DNA of 52,993 nucleotides from Candidatus Yanofskybacteria bacterium RIFCSPLOWO2_01_FULL_39_28 (GTDB lineage Bacteria; Patescibacteriota; Minisyncoccia; 2-02-FULL-40-12; GWA2-44-9), in contig MGKE01000008.1 in NCBI GenBank assembly GCA_001794635.1, positions 1 to 52,993 of the forward strand, written 5' to 3'. Below are positions 6,981 through 14,648 of this stretch, one piece after another. The notes under the pieces were generated by a model. That model was not told the DNA's origin, did not search any database, and saw nothing but the letters and a program-made list of their open reading frames with translations. The stretch's first letter is position 1; each line of letters begins with the position of its first letter. A program made the position numbers and the translations under genes.

Positions 6981-8697
6981 ATTTCAAGAGCTTAAGCATT
7001 TCTTGCCAACTTCTGGTATTTATAATATCAGTCTTAGTTGCCCAACCGCGGCGGGCTTGGGCGATGCCGTATTCAAGGTATTGTAAATGATAAATGTGGT
7101 GAGCGTCGGAATCAATGGCGAATTTGACGCCCATTTCTACGCCTTTACGGATATATTCGTCTTTGAGATCCAAACGATCAGGAAAAGCGTCAATTTCCAT
7201 GACAGTTTTGGTTCTTTTGGCGGCTTTTAATAATTCCTCGACATTGACCGGATAAGCAGGCCGTTTATTGATTATCCGACCAGTAGGGTGAAAAATTATG
7301 TCTACATTGGGATTTTCCACCGCTCGAATTATGCGGTTAGTCATATCCCCTTCCGACATATTAAAATTCTGATGAACCGCCGCTCCAACAACATCAAGTT
7401 TAGCTAAGATCTCGTCATCAATATCCAGCGTGCCATCTTTCATGATGTTAACTTCGGCACCTTTAAGAACCTTGAACTTTGAACTTTTAAACTCGCGATT
7501 GACTTCGTCAATCGCCGCCATTTGTTTTAACAACCGCTTCTCGTCACTTCCACCGGTCATAGCCAAAGATTTAGTATGGTCAGTAATACATATATATTCC
7601 AGTCCCATCTTTTGAGCCGCCCCGGCCATTTCTTTAATGGAATGTTTACCGTCAGTCCAATCTGTTTGGACTTGTAAGTCGCCTTTTAAGTCTTCGTAGC
7701 CGACCAATTTCGGCAGTTTACCTTCAAGAGCCGCTTTAATTTCACCGGAGTCGTTGCGAATTTCCGGAGGTATCCAATCCATACCGAGTTTTTGATAAAC
7801 TTCTTCCTCTGTTTTTGAGGCCAGCAACTGTTTATTTTTCCAAAGGCCATAATCGTTCAAAAGCCATCCCTTTTTTTCCGCTATAGCGCGAATAGCGATG
7901 TTGTGATGTTTGTTTCCAGTCCAAGCAATCATAGCCGCGCCGAATGATTTGGGCGAAACAACTGATATGTCAGCGTCCATATCTATATCTAAGCGCACTA
8001 ATGCCCGGTACTCTCCTTTAGTATAAACGTGTTTTATTTCAGGAAATTTTAAAAATTTATTAATAATCTCCGTAGGATTATCTGAAAACGCTATGAAATC
8101 AAGATCACCAATCGTTTCTTGCCTGCGACGCAAAGAACCGCCAAATTCAGCCAATTCTACTCCTGGTAAAGATCTGATTTTTTCAAGTAAGGTTTTGGCT
8201 ATTGGCACAGCATAGCCCAGAATTAGCCTTCCGCCTGAACTTTTAACAAATTCTATGCCTTTCAGGATTTTTTGCTCGGTTTTTTCACCAAGACCCTTTA
8301 TCTTTCTTATTTTCCCGGCTTTGGCCGCTTCTTCAAGCTTTTCAAGATTTTTTATCTTTAGCTTTTTATAGAGGAGGAGTATCGTTTTCGGCCCGACCCC
8401 CTCAACTGAACGTAAGCACTCAATATCAACCGGCAATTCTTTTTTTAACTTTTCATAATTTTTAATATGGCCGGTTTTGATATACTCTTCAATATGTTCG
8501 GCGATACTGGCACCGACTCCGGGAATATTTTCAAGAGCTTTCAAGTCCCCATTTTTATAAATATCTTTGACGTCTTCTTCCAAATTTTCCAAAACCTCTG
8601 ACACTTTCTCATAAGCTTGGGGCTTGAAAGCCACTCCTTTTATTTCAAGAAATACCGCCATTTCGCGGAAAATTTTAGATAATACTTGATTTAACAT
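6979..8697 (-). CDS. polX: Family X DNA polymerase with PHP domain
   Basis: Bacterial PolX fills short gaps in base excision repair and carries a PHP phosphoesterase domain. Order seen: helix-hairpin-helix segments (residues ~55-70, 95-105, 132-142), nucleotidyltransferase core with GGSLRRRQETIGDLDF at 186-201 and the third Asp in VRLDIDMDAD, then PHP domain from ~335. In the PHP domain ITDHTKS, HQNFNMSEGD, IIFHPTGR and IDSDAHH are kept, but the first metal motif reads DLQVQTDWTDG, with Gln where the family normally has His at two positions. The 3'-5' exonuclease site may be altered. It lies 6 bp downstream of the half-MFS gene and is probably co-transcribed. Confidence 0.93.
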   Translation of the reverse strand: MLNQVLSKIFREMAVFLEIKGVAFKPQAYEKVSEVLENLEEDVKDIYKNGDLKALENIPGVGASIAEHIEEYIKTGHIKNYEKLKKELPVDIECLRSVEGVGPKTILLLYKKLKIKNLEKLEEAAKAGKIRKIKGLGEKTEQKILKGIEFVKSSGGRLILGYAVPIAKTLLEKIRSLPGVELAEFGGSLRRRQETIGDLDFIAFSDNPTEIINKFLKFPEIKHVYTKGEYRALVRLDIDMDADISVVSPKSFGAAMIAWTGNKHHNIAIRAIAEKKGWLLNDYGLWKNKQLLASKTEEEVYQKLGMDWIPPEIRNDSGEIKAALEGKLPKLVGYEDLKGDLQVQTDWTDGKHSIKEMAGAAQKMGLEYICITDHTKSLAMTGGSDEKRLLKQMAAIDEVNREFKSSKFKVLKGAEVNIMKDGTLDIDDEILAKLDVVGAAVHQNFNMSEGDMTNRIIRAVENPNVDIIFHPTGRIINKRPAYPVNVEELLKAAKRTKTVMEIDAFPDRLDLKDEYIRKGVEMGVKFAIDSDAHHIYHLQYLEYGIAQARRGWATKTDIINTRSWQEMLKLLK

Positions 8698-8703
8698 TGG
8701 GGA

Positions 8704-9327
8704 CTATGCTTTATCCGGTTGAGGTTTAACCTGACCCTGGTCGACTTTGGCTTTTAGATCTTTGTATATTTTAATTTGTTGTAAAATTCCGAAAACAGCT
8801 AAAATTCCAGCTGCAATAAAAACTGCTTTAAAACCTAGCCGATTGGCTAAAACTCCACCAATTGCTGCTGAACCAGCAGTGGCTATCCCGATCGTAATTG
8901 ATTCAAACGACCACTCTATATTCTCATGACGCTTATCTAGGTGTCTTGAAAAAATGGCATACCAAGGCGGCACCAAAAAAGCCAGACCAATACCGTAAAT
9001 TGCCTGAATCATGTACAGGTGAGATATCTTGCTGGCAAAAAGGTAAAGGAATGGGGCAATAGCTATAAGAAAACCTCCAAGAACCATGGAATAAAAATCA
9101 TCATACTCGCCGTGATTTCTATCAAGATACTTGGCAATCGGCAGTTGCAACACCACTTTGAACAATTGGGTAATGCCGGCAGCAAAACCAATTACCTCTA
9201 TTGACCCGCCTTCAATTTGCTTAGTTACAAAAATTGCAAATATCGGACCATAAAGACCCAGTCCGGAGTTAAGATAAAAATCTGAAATAATCATTGTCCG
9301 AATAACATGATTGATACGCATAGGCAA
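8704..9327 (-). CDS. Half-length MFS-type membrane protein
   Basis: 207 residues with six hydrophobic segments. The pattern ending in the DRNHGEYDDFY loop resembles the cytoplasmic loop of MFS carriers after helix 2. Canonical MFS proteins have twelve helices and about 400 residues; this one stops cleanly after six with a basic tail (KDLKAKVDQGQ), so it is a half-transporter that would need to dimerise, or a remnant that still has a clean frame. Six-helix MFS-like proteins are seen in reduced genomes. Substrate unknown. The next gene, polX, begins 6 bp downstream. Confidence 0.75.
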   Translation of the reverse strand: MPMRINHVIRTMIISDFYLNSGLGLYGPIFAIFVTKQIEGGSIEVIGFAAGITQLFKVVLQLPIAKYLDRNHGEYDDFYSMVLGGFLIAIAPFLYLFASKISHLYMIQAIYGIGLAFLVPPWYAIFSRHLDKRHENIEWSFESITIGIATAGSAAIGGVLANRLGFKAVFIAAGILAVFGILQQIKIYKDLKAKVDQGQVKPQPDKA

Positions 9328-9333
9328 AGTAAC

Positions 9334-9442
9334 TAGTGGTTAGTATCTAGTGATTAGTTTAGCAGATTTAATTAAAAAATAAAATCAACTTTAACAAGTT
9401 GATTTTATTTTACTAGTCACTAAACACTAACGACTAATCACT
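9334..9442. repeat. Composite inverted repeat and terminator-like hairpin
   Basis: The core AAATAAAATCAACT (9377-9390) pairs perfectly with 9397-9410 and would act as a terminator for the subtilase. It is framed by AGTGATTAGT (9349-9358) and ACTAATCACT (9433-9442), with further partial copies of TAGTGGTTAGT nearby. The whole 109-bp gap therefore folds into one long stem with bulges. Confidence 0.7.
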
Positions 9443-9444
9443 TC

Positions 9445-10686
9445 TTATAAATGGGGGAAGCCGTAACCCGAATTATCATCTTCTCCTACCGGAGGAATTA
9501 AGTCGCCTGAAAATGTTTTAAGTAAGTTGCGAGTAGCCGAATCCGGGTCCTCGGCATCTTTCTGCCATAATTTTGCCGCAAGTCCTGTGATATGAGGCGT
9601 GGCCATGGAAGTGCCTGATAAAATCACATAGCCGCCATCTTTCCAAGTTGATTCAACAATAACTCCTGGGGCGGCAAACTCTATATCGCCCTGCTCAATA
9701 ACATTAGCGGTGGTTGTGGAGTTAACACCGCGTGAACTCCAGTCAGCTATATCAAAATTAATATCAAAAGCTCCTACGGCAACGGCATCTGGATTAGCAC
9801 CAGGATAATCAATACTGCCGGCATCGGGTCCGTCATTACCGGCAGCGGCAATTATTAGAACGTTTTTACTAACAGCATAAGAAATAGAGTCTTTAATGAG
9901 GGAGCTTTCCGTATCACTTCCCAAGCTTAAATTAATAATATTAGCGCCCTGGTCAGCAGCAGTCTTAATAGCAGTAGCTATATCATCAGACCAACAAGAA
10001 CCATTCGCGCCGCAAACCTTATATGAAAAAAGGTTAGATTCCGGAGCAACACCGTATATACCCTTATTGTCAGAACCGCCATCTGCAAGAATAATACCGG
10101 AAACATGAGTTCCGTGACCGTTTTTGTCTTCACATTTACCGTCAACAACCGGCTGTTTAGCTGCGGTAAAATCTTTACATTGGCTTATTCTTCTTTTAAG
10201 GTCAGTATGATCTGCAAACACGCCCGTATCCAAAACAGCAATATTGACATCTTTTCCGCCTGAAGTTATGGAAACAAGAGGATTGTTTCCATAAATAGCT
10301 TCTATGCCCCAGGGTAACTGGTCAGAAGGAAGAAGACGGGTTTGAGGAGTTGTCGGTTTAGAAGGTTTTGCCTCGGTTTCACTGTTTTTATCTTTTTCCT
10401 GATCATTAGAAACAGCACTAATAGAATCAGCGTTTTCTGCCAAAATAAAAATCTTTTGAACCGGTACCGCATCTACACCAAACACCTTAACAACTCTGAG
10501 CTGCCATTCGGTCAGATCAGAAGTAAACCCATCCTTAAACTCGTGCCTGACACCAAACGATTTCTTCCAAAAACCAGAGTTTGACTTGACCAAATAGCGA
10601 GTATCATCAGTAGCTCCTTGAGCAACGCTAGAAAACCCGAAAACAAGGGAAAAGATAAGAAAATAAGCTATTTTTTTGATGTTCAT
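9445..10686 (-). CDS. Secreted subtilisin-like serine protease (S8 family)
   Basis: An N-terminal signal peptide (KKIAYFLIFSLVFGFSS, cleavage near AQGA) directs export. A prodomain-like region of about 60 residues and a Pro/Thr/Glu-rich linker follow. The catalytic triad is visible: Asp153 in AVLDTGVFADH, His191 in NGHGTHVSG, and the Ser in LSGTSMATPH near the C-terminus; the oxyanion Asn lies in AAAGNDGPD. Length 413 residues, compact for the family with no C-terminal accessory domain. Probably degrades extracellular protein, perhaps at the host surface, but that role is inferred. It has its own 3' hairpin. Confidence 0.93.
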   Translation of the reverse strand: MNIKKIAYFLIFSLVFGFSSVAQGATDDTRYLVKSNSGFWKKSFGVRHEFKDGFTSDLTEWQLRVVKVFGVDAVPVQKIFILAENADSISAVSNDQEKDKNSETEAKPSKPTTPQTRLLPSDQLPWGIEAIYGNNPLVSITSGGKDVNIAVLDTGVFADHTDLKRRISQCKDFTAAKQPVVDGKCEDKNGHGTHVSGIILADGGSDNKGIYGVAPESNLFSYKVCGANGSCWSDDIATAIKTAADQGANIINLSLGSDTESSLIKDSISYAVSKNVLIIAAAGNDGPDAGSIDYPGANPDAVAVGAFDINFDIADWSSRGVNSTTTANVIEQGDIEFAAPGVIVESTWKDGGYVILSGTSMATPHITGLAAKLWQKDAEDPDSATRNLLKTFSGDLIPPVGEDDNSGYGFPHL

Positions 10687-10724
10687 ATATTATCATTTAA
10701 ATATAACATATCCAGCTAAAATTA

Positions 10725-11423
10725 TCAAAAATTATCCACATCACTTTTATCGTTGCCGTTAAGCACTTTATCCAGCCCGTTTTTAATCTTTTCGCTAAGG
10801 TATCTGATCCTTTCATGCATTAAAATAGATTGAACAAAAGCCGATTTAATAGCCAGTTTAAGTATATAAATTAAAACAATCGCCCCACCCAAGAAAATTA
10901 TAAAATATGTAAAATTTCTTAAATAAATTATGAAAAATTTGTAACTCTGACCGAAGAAATAGCCAATAAATAAAGTCATCGCCACCCAACCAATTGAACC
11001 AATAAAGTTGTACAGAGTAAATCTTTTAAGATTATACTTCAATGAGCCGGCTATAATCAGAGCGGCGATAGTCAAAGAAAAAGTGAATTTGGTTATAATT
11101 ATTGCTTTGCCGCTGTGGATTTCAAAATAATGCTGAACGGTGTTTATTATCTTCTCGCTTTTTGGGTCTTTCCTGCCCCATTTATCTATTGGTTTGGCCC
11201 CACCAAAATATCCAACTAAATACCAAAGATAACCATTAACCGTATACCCCAGAGTAAAGACTAAAAAAGTAGGCAATAATGGAATTGAATTAGTAGAAAC
11301 CAAAAAACCTCCTAGAACCATCGTGTTCAGCCCCTCAATCATCGCCCCGAGAAACAAAAAAATATACTTATGTTCAAGAATTAAGGGAAAGTGCAGCTGA
11401 AGAAAATTTAGGAATTGTTCCAA
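10725..11423 (-). CDS. DedA family membrane protein
   Basis: 232 residues, with hydrophobic segments matching the DedA/SNARE-associated fold. FLGAMIEGLNTMVLGGFL near residue 25 corresponds to the conserved re-entrant segment, GYTVNGYLWYLVGYFGG to the second, and ITKFTFSLTIAALIIAGSLKYNLKRFTLYN to the conserved F-x-R region, in which the usual Arg is replaced by Lys-Phe. DedA proteins move lipid carriers or phospholipids across the inner membrane. It stands between two hairpin-forming gaps and looks monocistronic. Confidence 0.82.
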   Translation of the reverse strand: MEQFLNFLQLHFPLILEHKYIFLFLGAMIEGLNTMVLGGFLVSTNSIPLLPTFLVFTLGYTVNGYLWYLVGYFGGAKPIDKWGRKDPKSEKIINTVQHYFEIHSGKAIIITKFTFSLTIAALIIAGSLKYNLKRFTLYNFIGSIGWVAMTLFIGYFFGQSYKFFIIYLRNFTYFIIFLGGAIVLIYILKLAIKSAFVQSILMHERIRYLSEKIKNGLDKVLNGNDKSDVDNF

Positions 11424-11434
11424 TTCTTCCTACC

Positions 11435-11518
11435 AATTACGAATCAAAACGAATTTACAAATCTACAAATTCTTTAATCTTTATCCGTAGATTCGTATAT
11501 TTGTGACTATTCGTAATT
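11435..11518. repeat. Imperfect inverted repeat in the DedA/UDG gap
   Basis: AATTACGAAT (11435-11444) pairs with ATTCGTAATT (11509-11518). Inner arms rich in CGAAT/ATTCG and ACAAATCTAC-like words extend the hairpin. It covers the stop of the glycosylase gene and may act as its terminator. Confidence 0.6.
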
Positions 11519-12125
11519 AGTGGTTAAACTGTCTTAGGGTTTCAAAATCCTTTTTAAGATCTTCCTTCATATTTCCATTATACACCGCCACGGCCGGATG
11601 GTATAAGGGAATGATTTTAACGGCACCATAATTAATTTGGGCTTCCAAAATTTTACCATGCATCTGGCTGATTGATTCAAGCTGGCTACCCAAGCCGAAT
11701 TTATTAATTATATAAACCATGGAGAATCTGCCAAGGGTAGCAATGACTTGCGGCTGGATTATTTCTATCTGACGATCAAGGTAAGAAGAGTAGGACTCAA
11801 TTTCATGAGGCAAAGGATCGCGGTTCATTGGCGGCCGGTCTTTAACGATGTTGGTAATATAAACATCATTTCTTGGAATATTAATTGAGTTTAAAAGTTC
11901 GTCAAGAATCCTACCCGATGCCCCGCAGAAAGGCCTTCCAGTTTCGGCCTCATTTTTACCAGGCGCTTCACCGATAAACATAATTTTAGCATAATGACTG
12001 CCTTCGCCTATCACTGGAAAAACTTTATTTTGAACCCTTTCGGCATAAAGAGGCAAGTCTTTACCATGAATTATTTCATCTTTGATTTTGCGAAGAAGTT
12101 CGGTGCGGTTATTTTGAGTATCCAT
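11517..12125 (-). CDS. Uracil-DNA glycosylase, family 4-like, without cluster cysteines
   Basis: The protein matches the UDG superfamily: FIGEAPGKNEAETGRPFCG (motif A), TNIVKDRPPMNRDP, and PLYHPAVAVYNG (motif B). Family 4/5 enzymes normally bind a [4Fe-4S] cluster through four Cys, two near the N-terminus and two around the CRPP region. Here the corresponding positions are non-Cys (VKDRPP instead of VKCRPP, and no CxxC at the N-terminus); the only Cys is in GRPFCG. It should remove uracil from DNA in base excision repair, with a fold stabilised without iron. 202 residues, typical length. Confidence 0.88.
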   Translation of the reverse strand: MDTQNNRTELLRKIKDEIIHGKDLPLYAERVQNKVFPVIGEGSHYAKIMFIGEAPGKNEAETGRPFCGASGRILDELLNSINIPRNDVYITNIVKDRPPMNRDPLPHEIESYSSYLDRQIEIIQPQVIATLGRFSMVYIINKFGLGSQLESISQMHGKILEAQINYGAVKIIPLYHPAVAVYNGNMKEDLKKDFETLRQFNH

Positions 12126-12193
12126 AATCTATTTCATACTAATACTTATTTTGGCAAAATAAAACCTGCCCAGAGTTGGGCAGGCCGGAAGTT

Positions 12194-12625
12194 TTAGTAT
12201 TCTCGCTCTTCGCCAAAAATCATAAATGAAGGAGTGTCTTGATGACGCTTTTTTGTTTGAGAATCACTATTCTCTTTTTTTTCTTCGCAATCCCTGCATC
12301 TAGCGGCAAAAGGAAGAGCTGCTAAACGTTTAATGCTAATATTGTGTCCACAATCTAAACAAATACCATATATTCCCTCATCAAAACGCCGGATTGCTTC
12401 GTTGAATCTTTTCAATGTTTCACTATTAAGTCTAGCCAGAGAATCTTCCACACAATCACGATTCTGTTGATCGGCTTGATCAGCCGAGTCACCTAAAACT
12501 CGCTTAATTTCGTTATCAGTTCCAGAAGCAATAACTGCTTTGGTTTTAATGCTTAGTTTAGTTTCCAAAGCATCTCGCTTTTCAACAAGTATACGGCGGA
12601 CATCTTTTCTGTTTCGCTCGGCCAC
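12194..12625 (-). CDS. DksA/TraR family zinc-finger protein
   Basis: 143 residues. An N-terminal helical coiled coil (residues ~5-85) is followed by a four-Cys zinc finger, CLDCGHNI...CRDCEEKKE, near residue 92. The motif IRRFDEGIYGICLDCG is characteristic. Such proteins bind in the RNA polymerase secondary channel and modulate transcription, often with ppGpp. A Shine-Dalgarno-like GGGAG lies upstream. A promoter-like TGGACA-17-TATAAA precedes the gene, itself preceded by the 12710 palindrome. Confidence 0.88.
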   Translation of the reverse strand: MAERNRKDVRRILVEKRDALETKLSIKTKAVIASGTDNEIKRVLGDSADQADQQNRDCVEDSLARLNSETLKRFNEAIRRFDEGIYGICLDCGHNISIKRLAALPFAARCRDCEEKKENSDSQTKKRHQDTPSFMIFGEEREY

Positions 12626-12709
12626 TTTGGTCTCCCTTACCGTAAAAGGACTGACTTAATTTATAGCATTTGTAATGAAGAATGTCCACCCCGCACCTTG
12701 AAGTTGAAG

Positions 12710-12747
12710 ATTGTCATAAAATAGGCAATTGCTTATTTTATGACAAT
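12710..12747. repeat. 38-bp near-perfect palindrome, family member 1
   Basis: Self-complementary about CAATTG with one mismatched pair. It is 37/38 identical to 46780-46817. It lies after the terminator of the small basic-protein gene and upstream of the DksA/TraR promoter. Confidence 0.9.
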
Positions 12748-12766
12748 GGAAAATTGTAAATTTAAA

Positions 12767-12787
12767 GGGGCGACACTTTGTCGCCCC
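12767..12787 (-). terminator. Terminator of the 45-residue gene
   Basis: GGGGCGAC/GTCGCCCC stem with a 5-nt loop, followed by TTTAAATTT on the minus strand, directly after the stop. Confidence 0.75.
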
Positions 12788-12792
12788 TCACT

Positions 12793-12930
12793 TCACCGAT
12801 TCTTCTTCCGCCCGTGGTAACAGCGGCCTCGGGCAGTGCATGCGCCTGTGCGCGTATGCTTCACGCGGCCCTTGATTTGGGCCTTGTCCACGGTCTCGAA
12901 TTTGACCGCATAGGCTCTCTTTTTGGCCAT
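12793..12930 (-). CDS. Small basic protein, 45 residues, two cysteines
   Basis: The frame begins ATGGCCAAAAAGAG with AGAGG 6 nt upstream and ends TGA just before a strong terminator. The product starts MAKKRAYAV and ends CYHGRKKNR; it carries 15 Lys/Arg, two Cys (positions 31 and 37) and few acidic residues, as expected of an RNA- or ribosome-binding protein. The third codon positions are GC-rich, unlike its AT-rich neighbours. I do not recognise the family. The clean start, stop and terminator make it likely to be a real and well-expressed gene. Confidence 0.72.
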   Translation of the reverse strand: MAKKRAYAVKFETVDKAQIKGRVKHTRTGACTARGRCYHGRKKNR

Positions 12931-12944
12931 GATGTACCTCTTAT

Positions 12945-14354
12945 TTAAATTATATCACTATTTGAGATAAAAGTCAATATGCCGAGAGATCCCCACAAAA
13001 CCAGACTTCCCTGCTGGATAGTTAAGAAAAGATGGTCAAAAAACCCAATAAAAAGCAGAGAACAGAAGAAAACTAGAAAAGATAACTGATACGGTCTTTG
13101 TAAATTAGTTTTTAAAATAAAATCTTTAATAATATAAATTAAAAAAACAACGAAAGATAAAATGCCCAAAACCCCAGTTTCAGAATAAACAAGCAGATAG
13201 ATATTATGCACCGGCTGATAAGTATAATTAGGCAAGTTGGATTTATTTTCAGCCAACCAGCCGACGAAATTACCGATTCCAACGCCAAACAAATTAAATC
13301 CTATTTTTAAAGATTCCTTGGCATAAAACGTCCTCAATTCAATCGCTTGGTCTTCGCCACTAATCGTAAGCCGAACTTTAATTTCATTAAAGTAAAAAGA
13401 ACTGAAAATAACCAAGACACAAAAACTGACCAACAAAATAGCTTTAATTCTTTTACGACCATCTTTAGTGCCAAAACTTAAACGATAGTTACGGCGAAGC
13501 CGAATTATAATCACTCTAAGACAAAAAGATGCAAACCAAACAAAGATAATCGTTCTGGAAAACGTAGTAAGAAAGGCAAGGAGTAAAACACCGTAAAAAA
13601 CCAGTGTGACCTTGTCCCGTAAAGGGACGTGGTCCCAACGGGACTTTACGTCCCAACTATCGGCTAGAGGTTGATGTTCTGAGTGAAGGCGGGAATATAA
13701 ATAAATAAAGTAAAAAGAAAAGAGAGCTAGAAAAAGATAAACAGCCAAAACATTGGGATGAGGAGTTGTGCCATAAACACGAATAACCTTTTCTCCTGTC
13801 GGAAGATAAAATGAAGCGATTCCCGACAAATCAGAATTAATAATACTTTCGCCGAGAAATCTTAAACCAGTGCTTGATTGTTTAAAAAATTGGATAATTG
13901 CTATGACTGATTGGAAAATTCCTCCGACAAAAATAGCCAAAAAAGAATTGTAAAGGCCAAACTTTTTTAAAGCATAATTTACTAGATACCAATAAAAAAC
14001 CGAAAATTCTAACAACTTTAGCCATTGAAACCAACTGACTATCGGATTAGTTGAGTTTGTGATTGAAATAGCAGAAACAGCAAGAAAAATAATTAAAAAA
14101 TACTCATAAACTTTAAAATTTTGAATTGCACTTTTTATTTTTAACTTTTTACTTTTAACTTTAGGTGTCGTGGATAGAAAACTATTATATAGCCAAAACA
14201 AGAAAAGTATAAAAAACAAAACATCCGTAAAATATATGGACACCGACGTCCACTCATTGAACCGCCAGCCTTCATACCACAAAATTTTCCTAGTTTGGAA
14301 AGGAATTGAGAAAAGTAATAAATAAAAAAGATATTTTTCTAGTTTTTTGAACAT
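12945..14354 (-). CDS. O-antigen ligase/Wzy-like polytopic membrane protein
   Basis: 469 residues with about ten to twelve hydrophobic segments. The signature region GVGIGNFVGWL...QPVHNIYLLVYSETGVLG near residue 370-410 matches the Wzy_C domain of O-antigen ligases and polymerases, enzymes that transfer glycan chains outside the membrane. A charged insert after residue ~225 (LADSWDVKSRWDHVPLRDK) corresponds to a set of overlapping hairpins in the DNA (13614-13654), and another Lys-rich insert (KVKSKKLKIK) to an AT-rich tract. The start codon lies just inside a dispersed repeat copy (14359-14501). The glycan it handles is unknown. Confidence 0.82.
   Translation of the reverse strand: MFKKLEKYLFYLLLFSIPFQTRKILWYEGWRFNEWTSVSIYFTDVLFFILFLFWLYNSFLSTTPKVKSKKLKIKSAIQNFKVYEYFLIIFLAVSAISITNSTNPIVSWFQWLKLLEFSVFYWYLVNYALKKFGLYNSFLAIFVGGIFQSVIAIIQFFKQSSTGLRFLGESIINSDLSGIASFYLPTGEKVIRVYGTTPHPNVLAVYLFLALFSFYFIYLYSRLHSEHQPLADSWDVKSRWDHVPLRDKVTLVFYGVLLLAFLTTFSRTIIFVWFASFCLRVIIIRLRRNYRLSFGTKDGRKRIKAILLVSFCVLVIFSSFYFNEIKVRLTISGEDQAIELRTFYAKESLKIGFNLFGVGIGNFVGWLAENKSNLPNYTYQPVHNIYLLVYSETGVLGILSFVVFLIYIIKDFILKTNLQRPYQLSFLVFFCSLLFIGFFDHLFLTIQQGSLVLWGSLGILTFISNSDII
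13614..13654. repeat. Hairpin-rich in-frame insert in the Wzy-like gene
   Basis: GTCCC-GTAAA-GGGAC (13614-13628), GGGAC-GTG-GTCCC (13624-13636) and GGGAC-TTTAC-GTCCC (13640-13654) are overlapping hairpins made of the same five-base words. The sequence remains open in the coding frame and encodes a charged loop. Confidence 0.7.
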
Positions 14355-14358
14355 TGTT

Positions 14359-14501
14359 CGCTTTCGGGACTAGCCATCTTCAGCACGCCTCCGGCCAGCC
14401 AGCGCTGGCCTCAGCTATTATCGCCCTCGCTTTTCCGCCTAAGAAGGCGGAACCATGCAAAGCTTCGGGTCTCAAATGCTTTAGATGGCCAGTCCCTACG
14501 C
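14359..14501 (-). repeat. Dispersed structured element, copy C (divergent)
   Basis: Read on the minus strand, it shares with the copies at 17516 and 23420 the words GGCCATCT-AAGCA-TTGAGACC, AGCTGAGGC and GGAGGCGTGCTGAAGATGGC. The closing arms are GGGACT/AGTCCC, different in sequence from both other copies. An inner hairpin TTCCGCCTTCTTAGGCGGAA replaces the inner stem of the other copies. It lies immediately upstream of the Wzy-like gene. Confidence 0.75.
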
Positions 14502-14590
14502 TTATAACTTTTATAAAATTAAATAGTCGGCTACGCTCAATGCTTTAAATATATACTTTTTTTATTGAACCAGAAAGTGGATTTTTGAAA

Positions 14591-14640
14591 TTAAAAAGCC
14601 CCGCACCAGAGGTCGCTATGCGCGACTTGGTGCGGGGACT
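14591..14640 (-). terminator. Terminator of the GC-rich membrane protein gene
   Basis: CCCCGCACCA (14599-14608) pairs with TGGTGCGGGG (14628-14637), with an inner TCGC/GCGA stem and a T run on the minus strand. Confidence 0.8.
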
Positions 14641-14648
14641 TAACTGAC

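Noticed and set aside
12710-12747. 38-bp palindromes as intrinsic terminators
   Set aside because: They have no T run and each lies behind a separate, well-formed terminator.
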